Source: Fluviicola sp. (GTDB lineage: Bacteria; Bacteroidota; Bacteroidia; Flavobacteriales_D; Crocinitomicaceae). From it: DNA of 64,000 nucleotides. The stretch is taken from NCBI GenBank assembly GCA_002734065.2, contig NVXU02000043.1, forward strand, positions 1 through 64,000. The letters are read 5' to 3'. Below, piece after piece: positions 8,553 through 15,803 of the stretch. The translations under genes were made by a program, and so were the position numbers. Every line of letters starts with the position of its first letter. The first letter of the stretch is position 1. The notes below the pieces were generated by a model that was not told the DNA's origin, made no database searches, and saw only the letters and a program-made list of their open reading frames with translations.

Positions 8553-8817
8553 CCTAATACCAAAAAAAGATAGAACTTTTGAAACTCCTGCAAATTTACA
8601 TTTTTTAGCTGCGCTATATTATTTAGATCAAAATAATTGGAAAAAAGAATACTCATTTGGCAGAGTTAAAACAAAAGTTAATTCTGTTATTGATAAAATG
8701 AGAAAAAAATATGGCGAAGATATTTCCTACCCAATTATTTTTACAAAATATGATGAAACGTGGAAAGAGTTAAAAAAGATGATTGATAAAGATCTTTTAA
8801 AAAAGACTAAATCGTAG
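8530..8817 (+). pseudogene. Detached C-terminal part of the AIPR gene
   Basis: This 95-residue reading frame begins only at a TTG and overlaps the AIPR gene by 23 bases. It lies in the +1 frame, which is closed by a TAG at 8521. Its content (KINLIPKKDRTFE, then ANLHFLAALYYL, then a basic helix and a final DETWKELKK) fits the tail of AIPR proteins better than an independent gene. The frame switch must fall within 8524-8552, around CTTTGTTTA. It could be a genuine inactivating frameshift, a sequencing error or, less likely, programmed slippage. Its stop overlaps dndE on the opposite strand by 11 bases. Confidence 0.6.
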
Positions 8818-9187
8818 TTATTTTTTCAACTAAAAAATCAAAACCATCGACATTTGGTCTGTCTTCTAATTCTGAATTGATAAGTTGTAAACCATGGTCT
8901 AAATGAAGCTTAACATATTTAGGAATGTCTTTATCCGTTTTGTAAAGGTTATAATGTGTACAAATCATACCAATATAAGTGTTAATGTTGTCGCCAAATA
9001 AAACAGCCTTAGAGTACTCTTTCCCACTTGAATTAGTAAGGTCTTTTATATCTAGTTTTACATTTTTAGATAATGAATAGCTATAAGCAATTCTAGCTAT
9101 AACGTTTTCAGTTCCTAAACTAAGACGTCTAGTTAATTTTGATACTACTTCTTTATTTTCTTTACTTGTTCTAATTTGCGAAAACAT
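8807..9187 (-). CDS. dndE: DndE, DNA phosphorothioation protein
   Basis: A 126-residue protein matching DndE in length and in its central signature GKEYSKAVLFG, followed by a conserved helix and a DHGLQL segment near the end. DndE is a required component of the DndCDE machinery that puts sulfur in place of a non-bridging phosphate oxygen; it has been described as binding nicked DNA. The start at 9187 overlaps dndD by 17 bases. A longer frame reaching 9259 is open, but its N-terminal residues do not look like DndE. It is the last gene of dndCDE and meets the AIPR gene tail to tail. Confidence 0.9.
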   Translation of the reverse strand: MFSQIRTSKENKEVVSKLTRRLSLGTENVIARIAYSYSLSKNVKLDIKDLTNSSGKEYSKAVLFGDNINTYIGMICTHYNLYKTDKDIPKYVKLHLDHGLQLINSELEDRPNVDGFDFLVEKITTI

Positions 9188-11267
9188 AATCTTGCTCGTT
9201 AAATTTCTTAAATAAATTATCCACTTTACATTTTGTAATTGATGATCCAACAGAATCATTTTGGATTAAATAAACACCACTTAAATTAGGTTTAAGTTGT
9301 TCGTATTCCTTTTGTGATAGTTCCTTTTCAAGTAAAGGGAATAATACCACTTGTTCTGAAATAGTTGGATAAAACTGCTGAATAACATTACTTGAATGAC
9401 TTTTGTCGAATTTCTGTAATGGACTAACAATAAACACAGGGAAATTAATACCAGACTCATCAACTAACGCTTTTAATAATGCAGTTGCATATAATTGTTG
9501 CTCTCCTTTTGACAAAGTATCTTTATCTATTACATTGTTTTGATTATCTAATAAATCAATATCCATTACGTCATCTTCTATTCTAACTTGCACATTAGTA
9601 ATAAAATCATTTTTATGCATTAACTTTTTTAGTCCAAGCATTACTGATTTTTGTAAAGAATATTTCTTTTCTTCTTTTATTCTTGCTGTAAGAATACTTA
9701 ACTTTTCAAGTGCTAAAGTTGTAACCTCAAACTTTTCTTTATCTAAAGCAACAAGGTTGTAATTTTTTTCATACTCGGATAAAATTTTCTTATTAGAATC
9801 TTTTTGAACTTTCCAAGTAGTCAGTTCTACAAAGACAATCTCTTTCTCTTTATTTAAGTTTTCTATTTTAATAGATAGTATTTCTTTTTCTTCTCTTAAT
9901 TTCTGAGCTAAAGGATTGTTTTTTCGAGCTTCTGCTTGTTTTATTTTATTTGACACTCTTGTCAGAGCTTGTCTTGTATCTTTTTCGTTTTTTATAATAA
10001 TTTTAAATTGACTATCAAAAGAATCCTTAATGTAGTTATAAGTTGCTATAACTCCTCTTGATTCTTCATCTGTATAATCCAATATTATATTTCCCGATTT
10101 TGATTTCTTTACTTCTGTTCTCTTTGAATTTAGTTTTTCTATTGTATTAAAAATCTTAGAATTTGATTTTTTATCCAAGCCTAACCCTTTAATTTCATTG
10201 ACTAATTCTTTTGAGAACATATCTAACTCTTTAATCAAAGATTTATCATTAAGACTTTTGTCTTTTAATTTTGTTTCAATGTTCACTTGATTTACTAAAT
10301 CATCAAACTTTTTTCCTGCTATTACAATAGGAACAATTTCTAATAGTTTTTTCAACTCTCCTTTAGCCTCTACGTGTTCCTTTTTGTATTGTTCTTTATC
10401 AAATTTTAATTCTTTTAATTTTTCAAGCGTAACGTCATTCCCTTCTCGTATCAGTTTTTCTTGAATGGCATCAACCTTTAGTTTAATTGAAGTAATTTCT
10501 TCTTCAAGTCCAATTTTCTTTTCATTATTCAAGTCAATTAAGCTATCAAAATCATTATCAATTTTGATTAATTCATCTAACTTAGTCTTATTAACCATAG
10601 ACACACCACTTCTTTTTAGTTTAGTGAGTAAAGTTGTTAAGTTCATCTTTAAATCTTCATATTTCTTTATCCCTAGAACTTCTGAATAAGCTTTACTTAG
10701 TGATCTTAATTCACTTTTAGATTTTGCTTCTGCAAGACTTACAATTTTCTCTGCATCAAAAAAGAAAAACTTAGCAATTTCTCTAGGTAAAATAAAGTCA
10801 TTAATAAACACCTCATAACCAACTTCCTTTGTCAATTGGTTTTCGTGTCCATCAATCAATATTTTTAACGTTTCTTTTTTTGAACTAAAATCATACGTCC
10901 TTTTAATAATAACCTTCCTACAAGGTATTGAAGGAATCATTACATCTACAAGCTGAACTTCAACTTGTAAAACTGCACTCTTAGTCTTCCCTTCTTTAAA
11001 GTCGTGTACTGTATTTTTATTTACTAAAGTCTCTAAGAATTTCTCATACCCGCCAGAGTTTTTAATGTCCTTTCGGTATTTATCTTCAACTTGTGCCATT
11101 AATCCCCCATAAAAAGACCAAATAAGTGAAGTTAAAAAAGTTGTCTTCCCAAAACCATTCATTCCAGCAATTAGTGAAATATTTTTATCCTTATCATTTT
11201 TAAAGATGATTTCATTTTCACCTTTATAGATTTTAAAATTGGTTAATTTAATTCGCTCTATTCTCAT
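9171..11267 (-). CDS. dndD: DndD, SMC-like ATPase of DNA phosphorothioation
   Basis: A 698-residue ATPase with Walker A GMNGFGKT at 35-42, a FFFDAEKI segment typical of DndD near 175, long coiled coils across about 210-540, and the signature LSKGEQQLYATALLKAL near 580-600. In the family DndD supplies ATP hydrolysis for phosphorothioation, possibly by altering or nicking DNA. One key residue looks wrong: residue 614, in the stretch FPVFIVSPLQKFD, is Val (codon GTT at 9428-9426) where the Walker B Asp of FIDSP or VIDTP is expected. A single A-to-T change would explain it. The gene starts on the dndC stop codon (TAATG) and overlaps dndE. Confidence 0.92.
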   Translation of the reverse strand: MRIERIKLTNFKIYKGENEIIFKNDKDKNISLIAGMNGFGKTTFLTSLIWSFYGGLMAQVEDKYRKDIKNSGGYEKFLETLVNKNTVHDFKEGKTKSAVLQVEVQLVDVMIPSIPCRKVIIKRTYDFSSKKETLKILIDGHENQLTKEVGYEVFINDFILPREIAKFFFFDAEKIVSLAEAKSKSELRSLSKAYSEVLGIKKYEDLKMNLTTLLTKLKRSGVSMVNKTKLDELIKIDNDFDSLIDLNNEKKIGLEEEITSIKLKVDAIQEKLIREGNDVTLEKLKELKFDKEQYKKEHVEAKGELKKLLEIVPIVIAGKKFDDLVNQVNIETKLKDKSLNDKSLIKELDMFSKELVNEIKGLGLDKKSNSKIFNTIEKLNSKRTEVKKSKSGNIILDYTDEESRGVIATYNYIKDSFDSQFKIIIKNEKDTRQALTRVSNKIKQAEARKNNPLAQKLREEKEILSIKIENLNKEKEIVFVELTTWKVQKDSNKKILSEYEKNYNLVALDKEKFEVTTLALEKLSILTARIKEEKKYSLQKSVMLGLKKLMHKNDFITNVQVRIEDDVMDIDLLDNQNNVIDKDTLSKGEQQLYATALLKALVDESGINFPVFIVSPLQKFDKSHSSNVIQQFYPTISEQVVLFPLLEKELSQKEYEQLKPNLSGVYLIQNDSVGSSITKCKVDNLFKKFNEQDYVFAN

Positions 11268-12631
11268 TATAGTTCTGGATTAATAAAACGTTCTATTTGT
11301 CTTTCTACATCATTATGTAAGCCGTACTTTGATAATAAAAGTGTTTTAGATTCTTGTAAAGAAATCAAATTATCAATCAAATTATAGTACTCTGGATTAT
11401 CTTCACAAACCTCTGCTAAAATTCTTCTTTCAGTTTGTCCAAGTGATTTAATATTATTTGTGGAAATTTCTCTATTAAATGCCTTTCTATAAATATCTGC
11501 GACATTATGGTCAAAAATTCCATCTCTATTCCAAATAACTTGAACAGCAATTAATTCTTGATTATTTATAAGGTTGATATACGGTCTTTCTTTTTGTAAA
11601 TCTCTTTGAACTTCTAATAATTCTCTCAACATTCTGGCTCTATACCCAGCATTATAATTTCCATTAGGACGACCATCTTCATCCACAGCTCTTTGTCCAT
11701 TACGCCTTTTGTCTCTCCTGTTTTCGCCTAAGTTTCGTTGTTCTACTAGTGAATTTCTATAATTCATTAAAGGCTTCATCCATTCTTGCCCTTTTTCTAC
11801 TAGAGCAGTCATAGATTTATCTTTTTTAACAACAGTACACGTCCAACAACCAAATCTACTTTGACCACAAGAGGTATGCTTTTTATCTGTAACTACAGTA
11901 GGACATTCATAATCATCAGCACTTGCATCAGAATAAATTTTAAATAAAATTGAATTATCAAATCCCCATGGAGACGGTACAGTGTTAATTATGTACCATA
12001 TTTGTTCTAACATTAAGTCTTTAATAGGAGCATAAACATAAGTATTAGCACTAACCGTATGTTTAGATAATCTATTACCTTTTACCTCATGCTTCCGCAT
12101 AGATTTTTCTCTTGAAGCACTTTCTTCATATCTAGTTCCTAATAAAACAATGGCTTCTCCTTTTTCATCTATTTGTTCTAATAGAAAAGATGCAGTTGGC
12201 TTTATTTTTAATTTATCAGTACACCATCTAAATGTATTATTCGGAACAGGATACCCTCTACCAATAACATTAACCCAAAAAGATTCGTCTAATTTTGGAG
12301 TAGTTTTTTTTACAAAAATTGGTAAGTTTTGTTCTCGTGCTGCAATTTCAATTTTCGCTAATACATCATCTACGTATGTTTCAATAATTGGATTTTCTAC
12401 CATGGTATCATTACAAACAACATGAACAGGTCTTCTTAATTGGTATGGGTTTGGGAAATCTTCCCTTATTCGTCTTAAAGCTATCCAGACAAGAGTTAAT
12501 AAGACGGTAGAATCTTTTCCTCCACTAAAACCAATTATCCAAGGTCTATCTGTATCATCAGCATAGGTATATTGGTCAATTATTTCCGAAATGATGTTCT
12601 CTACTGATTTACTTTTTATCTCTTGAAACAT
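11267..12631 (-). CDS. dndC: DndC, PAPS reductase-like phosphorothioation enzyme
   Basis: A 454-residue protein of the PAPS reductase/ATP pyrophosphatase superfamily. It has the PP-loop SGGKDS at 36-41, Cys137 in FRWCTDKLK, Cys243, and the cluster-binding group Cys255, Cys262 and Cys265 in SCGQSRFGCWTC. This is the diagnostic layout of DndC, the iron-sulfur protein that activates and passes on sulfur for DNA phosphorothioation. All visible catalytic residues are intact. It heads the dndCDE operon, with a good -7 promoter element 31 bases upstream. No dndA is present, so a chromosomal cysteine desulfurase (IscS or SufS) would have to supply sulfur. dndB is also absent. Confidence 0.95.
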   Translation of the reverse strand: MFQEIKSKSVENIISEIIDQYTYADDTDRPWIIGFSGGKDSTVLLTLVWIALRRIREDFPNPYQLRRPVHVVCNDTMVENPIIETYVDDVLAKIEIAAREQNLPIFVKKTTPKLDESFWVNVIGRGYPVPNNTFRWCTDKLKIKPTASFLLEQIDEKGEAIVLLGTRYEESASREKSMRKHEVKGNRLSKHTVSANTYVYAPIKDLMLEQIWYIINTVPSPWGFDNSILFKIYSDASADDYECPTVVTDKKHTSCGQSRFGCWTCTVVKKDKSMTALVEKGQEWMKPLMNYRNSLVEQRNLGENRRDKRRNGQRAVDEDGRPNGNYNAGYRARMLRELLEVQRDLQKERPYINLINNQELIAVQVIWNRDGIFDHNVADIYRKAFNREISTNNIKSLGQTERRILAEVCEDNPEYYNLIDNLISLQESKTLLLSKYGLHNDVERQIERFINPEL

Positions 12632-12661
12632 TATAGAATTTGATGTTAAAAATTATGTTTG

Positions 12662-12669
12662 CAAATGTA
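12662..12669 (-). promoter_or_regulatory. -7 element of the dndCDE promoter
   Basis: On the minus strand this reads TACATTTG, an exact match to TAnnTTTG, about 31 bases before the dndC start codon. No dndB gene and no clear palindromic operator were found, so expression may be constitutive. Confidence 0.55.
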
Positions 12670-12861
12670 GTTATTTCGCTTGTTTTATGGGCGATTAAGC
12701 TAGGATTGTTATTAACAGAAAATGCATTATATAGGGTCCTACATGAGCTTAGGCATAGTTAAATATAGGGCTGACAATGTTAATATTAATGTGAAATATT
12801 TAACAAAAAAGTTTATTAGTAGGTATCTTTGAAATCATAGTTAGATCATTTTATATAAAAT

Positions 12862-12972
12862 ATGATAAAAAAAACAGACACCCTATTGCTATACTCCTTT
12901 GAAAAAGATGGAGTCAAAGACGAGCTATACGTTACATTAAAAGTTCGAACCCCAAATTGTTGTTATATTTAG
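12862..12972 (+). other. Short open frame in the dndC-metal operon gap
   Basis: The 372-base gap 12632-13003 contains the dndC promoter and a 36-codon open frame with an ordinary codon pattern (segment LLYSFEKDGVKDELYV). It starts at ATG 12862 and ends at 12972. I do not recognise it and see no supporting promoter. It may be a gene remnant. Nothing else stands out in this gap. Confidence 0.25.
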
Positions 12973-13003
12973 TAAAATTGATATTTATCTCAGTTGTTAA
13001 CTG

Positions 13004-13642
13004 CTATTCTTTAATAATGATAATTTGTGTTCTCTCGTTAGATTTATATGATTTCAATAAAGTATAGGTTAGAAAAAAAAGACCTAAGAAACCAATAATA
13101 ATTACTAATTTCCTTTTGTCATATCTCTTTTGAGGCTTTGTATCACAAATACCCCCTGGGCAATTGTAGGTTTTCCATTTCATTTTCTTGTACAACATAC
13201 AACCAAGACAAATTCCAAAAACGGATTCGACAAACATTAAAAACAAACACAACCAACAGATACCAAGTCTAATTGGTGTAATAACATCAAAGATGATGTA
13301 ATACGTCATTACCAATCCTAATCCCATGCCTAATAACCAAGCAAAATGTTTAGGTTTCGCTTCCACCCAATCAGGATTTTGATTACTTACTATCAATCCT
13401 CCAATTAACATATAAGGGGCATATTTCGGATTAATCAGAACTCTTACAATAAATTCTATAATGAATGTTATAGAAAAGAGTTCAGCCCAAAAAATGGTTC
13501 TGTACATATGAACAGAAAAAAGACTTATAAGACCAAGTAAAAACATTATACCTGCACTTGCTCGAGCATCTCTTTCATTAACAACCTTGTAGCCATATCC
13601 GTTTATTATTTCGCCAAAATTGAAGAATAGTTTTGTTGTCAT
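13004..13642 (-). CDS. DUF4395-type membrane protein
   Basis: A 212-residue integral membrane protein with about five hydrophobic segments (roughly 28-50, 68-88, 100-122, 128-150 and 178-196). The DUF4395 pattern is readable: NERDARASAG near residue 22, NPKYAPYM, a DWVEAKPKHFAW segment, and FGICLGCM with paired Cys near the fourth helix. A C-terminal soluble-side Cys pair follows (NCPGGIC). It is the last gene of the minus-strand metal operon, one base after the HMA lipoprotein gene. The conserved cysteines and the context suggest thiol or metal handling in the membrane, but the family's function is not established. Confidence 0.7.
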   Translation of the reverse strand: MTTKLFFNFGEIINGYGYKVVNERDARASAGIMFLLGLISLFSVHMYRTIFWAELFSITFIIEFIVRVLINPKYAPYMLIGGLIVSNQNPDWVEAKPKHFAWLLGMGLGLVMTYYIIFDVITPIRLGICWLCLFLMFVESVFGICLGCMLYKKMKWKTYNCPGGICDTKPQKRYDKRKLVIIIGFLGLFFLTYTLLKSYKSNERTQIIIIKE

Positions 13643-13643
13643 A

Positions 13644-13958
13644 TTAAAAAGGATTATAGCCTGATTCCTTGATGATTTTTGTTATTGTTTTAATGTCTGT
13701 TTTGGTTGAATCAAATTCAATTACAACTTCCTTCTCAGTATGTGAAGCTTTAACGTTTACTACTCCCGTAATCTTGAAAATACTTTCTTCTAATGTCACT
13801 TCACAGCCAACGCAAGTCATTCCATCTACACCTATACTTTCTTTTATTATGTCAGACTCTTTGACTGTAATCACGTCATTAGATTGAAGGTCATTGGATG
13901 AACAGGATGTTAAGAACGAAACATTTACAATCGCCATTATAATTAATATATTTTTCAT
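13644..13958 (-). CDS. Lipoprotein with heavy-metal-associated (HMA) domain
   Basis: A 104-residue protein with a lipoprotein signal (lipobox LTSC at about 17-20) and one HMA domain with the metal-binding loop GMTCVGC near residue 45. The fold continues through VNVKASHTEKEVVIEFD and ends in ESGYNPF, as in MerP-like proteins. It is anchored outside the cytoplasmic membrane and probably collects a soft metal ion for the MerTP-like transporter encoded two genes upstream. It lies 16 bases after the small Cys-rich gene. Confidence 0.85.
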   Translation of the reverse strand: MKNILIIMAIVNVSFLTSCSSNDLQSNDVITVKESDIIKESIGVDGMTCVGCEVTLEESIFKITGVVNVKASHTEKEVVIEFDSTKTDIKTITKIIKESGYNPF

Positions 13959-13974
13959 TTTTTACAATTAAGAT

Positions 13975-14193
13975 TTAACAACAACTATCACCACAACTTC
14001 CATTCTTTTGAATTGGAGGGCAAGGAACTGATCCGTATGAACAATACACACAGCAGTCTCCTTCTAATGGTTTTAATAATTCTTTACAGTTTTCACATTC
14101 ATAAAACCAAGAACATGCGTCAGTTGGCATTGTTTCAGTTTTTTTATGCTTGCATTTGGGACAAGTTAAAGTAGATTCCAATATAACTTTCAT
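13975..14193 (-). CDS. Small Cys-rich GDCCVYCSYG protein
   Basis: A 72-residue protein with twelve cysteines: two CxxC pairs that form a small zinc-ribbon-like unit (CPKC and CENC), then the conserved GDCCVYCSYGSVPCPP block, and a Cys-rich tail ending CGDSCC. I recognise the GDCC block as a conserved small protein found beside mercury-type transport genes in Bacteroidota and Proteobacteria, without a settled function. It sits 4 bases after merTP. A metal chaperone or sequestration role is likely but inferred. Confidence 0.75.
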   Translation of the reverse strand: MKVILESTLTCPKCKHKKTETMPTDACSWFYECENCKELLKPLEGDCCVYCSYGSVPCPPIQKNGSCGDSCC

Positions 14194-14197
14194 ATTA

Positions 14198-14791
14198 TTA
14201 ATTTTTAATGGGTTTATAACCAGTACTATTAATTGCTTGATTTATTTGCTGGATAGAGGTCTGAGTTGTATCAAATTCAATAATAGCACTCTTGTTTTGG
14301 TAAGAAGTTTTAACACTAACAATACCGTTTAATTCATTAACAGCAAAATCTACATGATTTTGGCAAGCATCACATGTCATACCTTCAATTTTAATCTCTA
14401 CTTCTTGAATGTCATTATTATCAATAATAATGACCTCCTTTTTATTGTCAGGAAAAAATATGTGAGAATAATAAGGAATTGTTATAGAAACAGCTGCGAA
14501 TAGAGTCATACCAATAAGGAAACCTCTTTTTTGATAAAATTTTGGCTTTTCTATTTCACATCCGCAATCATCTGCTTTTTTCGGTTTTAGATGAGAATAC
14601 CATGCATAACCAATAGCAACTATTGCTAGCCCAATTAAGTACGGTCGTAAAGGTTCCATCCAAGATAAACTTGAAGAAGCCCCACCTACACCTGCAACGG
14701 TAGCTATTATTGGAGGAATACAACAAGATGAAGCAGCTAGAGCAGCTAATACACCTGTTGCAGCTGCTCCTTTTGAATTATTCTTTTTCAT
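14198..14791 (-). CDS. merTP: MerTP-like metal transporter with fused HMA domain
   Basis: A 197-residue protein that joins a MerT-type membrane part to a MerP-type HMA domain. The first helix holds the paired Cys23-Cys24 (SSCCIPP) that take up Hg(II) in MerT. A second and a third hydrophobic segment flank a loop with CGC, and the C-terminal domain has GMTCDAC and ends STGYKP. The start at 14791 is an ATG two bases before the arsR stop codon; an in-frame TTG at 14800 is less likely. Mercury import normally serves MerA, which is missing here, so either MerA lies elsewhere or the cargo and direction differ. Confidence 0.88.
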   Translation of the reverse strand: MKKNNSKGAAATGVLAALAASSCCIPPIIATVAGVGGASSSLSWMEPLRPYLIGLAIVAIGYAWYSHLKPKKADDCGCEIEKPKFYQKRGFLIGMTLFAAVSITIPYYSHIFFPDNKKEVIIIDNNDIQEVEIKIEGMTCDACQNHVDFAVNELNGIVSVKTSYQNKSAIIEFDTTQTSIQQINQAINSTGYKPIKN

Positions 14792-14792
14792 A

Positions 14793-15173
14793 TTATGCAA
14801 CTTTTATAATTAATTCTTTTTTGAAAATTTCAAAAACGTGATCTATAACTTCTTGTGAAATAGGATGAATATGATAATAAATCGTCTGTGCCTTTTTTAC
14901 ACTTGTCAATAAATGAGCTTCTTTTAATTTCTTTAATTGTTGAGAAATTGCAGAAACAGATATGTCCAGAATATCACTCATATCGCAAACACAAATTTTC
15001 CTTTCTTTTTTTATTAGGTAAAGAATTTTTAATCTTGTTTCATTCCCTATCAAATTTAAAATTTTTGAAGTTTTTGAGATTTTCATTGAGATTTGACTTA
15101 AATCTGAAATACTTTGATTTATTAATTCAACATTTGCACAATCTCTAATACAATTATTTTCAGTTTTATTCAT
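14793..15173 (-). CDS. ArsR/SmtB repressor with a CadC-like thiolate site
   Basis: A 126-residue winged-helix repressor. The recognition region reads ISVSAISQQLKKLKEAHLL. Its metal site is informative: Cys8 and Cys12 near the N-terminus and Cys61 and Cys63 in ICVCDMSDIL. This has the same four-Cys arrangement and nearly the same numbering as the alpha3N site of CadC (Cys7, 11, 58, 60), which senses Cd, Pb and similar soft ions. It heads the operon and probably represses it through the palindromes at 15182-15203 and 15228-15245. Which metal it answers to is not decided by sequence. Confidence 0.9.
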   Translation of the reverse strand: MNKTENNCIRDCANVELINQSISDLSQISMKISKTSKILNLIGNETRLKILYLIKKERKICVCDMSDILDISVSAISQQLKKLKEAHLLTSVKKAQTIYYHIHPISQEVIDHVFEIFKKELIIKVA

Positions 15174-15181
15174 TTTTAAGG

Positions 15182-15203
15182 TATTTAATCATTTGCTTAA
15201 ATA
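15182..15203. promoter_or_regulatory. Metal repressor operator, downstream palindrome
   Basis: A perfect inverted repeat TATTTAA - 8 bases - TTAAATA, directly adjoining the -7 element of the arsR operon on its transcribed side. A repressor bound here would cover the transcription start. Confidence 0.55.
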
Positions 15204-15211
15204 CAAACTTA
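15204..15211 (-). promoter_or_regulatory. -7 element of the arsR-merTP operon
   Basis: On the minus strand this is TAAGTTTG, an exact TAnnTTTG match, 31 bases before the arsR start and sandwiched between two ATTTAA/CTTAAA palindromes. Confidence 0.6.
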
Positions 15212-15227
15212 CGAAATTTTATCAATA

Positions 15228-15245
15228 TTTAAGCAATTACTTAAA
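15228..15245. promoter_or_regulatory. Metal repressor operator, upstream palindrome
   Basis: A perfect inverted repeat TTTAAG - 6 bases - CTTAAA lying where the -33 region of the arsR promoter should be. It shares the TTAAA/TTTAA half-site with the other palindrome, so both are probably read by the same ArsR-type protein. Confidence 0.55.
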
Positions 15246-15301
15246 CACAAACGAATAATCTATTCCCTAAAAAACAAAAACGGAAATATAAATTTGATAC
15301 C

Positions 15302-15309
15302 TATCTTTG
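15302..15309 (+). promoter_or_regulatory. -7 element for the Fur-like gene
   Basis: TATCTTTG is an exact TAnnTTTG match, 21 bases before the ATG at 15330. This placement rules out the longer open frame starting at 15294, which would begin upstream of the promoter element. Confidence 0.5.
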
Positions 15310-15329
15310 CTTTTTATCTAAATAGCATA

Positions 15330-15746
15330 ATGAATAAAAAGAATATAGAGCAAATACTAAAATTAAAGAATGTGAAGCCCACTGCAATGAGAATGTTAGT
15401 TCTTGAATATTTTCAAACAACTACTTCAGCAATCTCATTACGCCAAATTGAATTTCATTTTGATCATTCTGATATGTCAACTCTCTACAGAACATTAAAA
15501 ACTTTTGTAGAACATAATATACTTCATACTATAGATGACGGCTCTGGTACAATTAAATATGCCAAATGTATTGAAGGGTGTATCTGTGCTCCTGAAGATT
15601 TACACTATCATTTCCATTGTTTAAACTGTAAAAAAACAATTTGTTTAACTAAGCAGAATATTCCTTCTGTTAATCTACCAGAAAACTTTACTATGTCAGA
15701 GGCTAACATGGTTGTTAAAGGGCATTGTTCTGATTGTCAAAGTTAA
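15330..15746 (+). CDS. Fur-family metalloregulator
   Basis: A 138-residue Fur/Zur-type regulator. The winged helix occupies about 1-75 (PTAMRMLVLEYF, then MSTLYRTLKTF as recognition helix). The dimer domain carries the metal-binding HYHFHC (93-97) and the structural zinc Cys pairs C97-x-x-C100 and C133-x-x-C136, plus extra Cys at 80, 84 and 86. It is divergent from the ArsR-type gene and directly upstream of a TonB receptor and a CDF transporter, which it probably controls. The start at 15330 follows the promoter placement. The sensed metal (zinc, iron or a toxic analogue) is unknown. Confidence 0.88.
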   Translation: MNKKNIEQILKLKNVKPTAMRMLVLEYFQTTTSAISLRQIEFHFDHSDMSTLYRTLKTFVEHNILHTIDDGSGTIKYAKCIEGCICAPEDLHYHFHCLNCKKTICLTKQNIPSVNLPENFTMSEANMVVKGHCSDCQS

Positions 15747-15777
15747 ATTTGCAAACCATTTGCACATACATAACAGC

Positions 15778-15785
15778 TACTTTTG
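15778..15785 (+). promoter_or_regulatory. -7 element for the TonB receptor-CDF operon
   Basis: TACTTTTG is an exact TAnnTTTG match, 19 bases before the receptor ATG. A TTTG at 15759-15762 is closer than the usual -33 spacing, so only the -7 part is supported. Confidence 0.45.
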
Positions 15786-15803
15786 TTGTAATAACAAGAT
15801 ATT

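Noticed and set aside
9281-9463. Open frame inside dndD in another frame
   Set aside because: It is a shadow of dndD; the dndD frame carries the family motifs through this region.
14798-14800. TTG start for merTP
   Set aside because: It would overlap the arsR gene; an ATG 9 bases downstream abuts the arsR stop codon.
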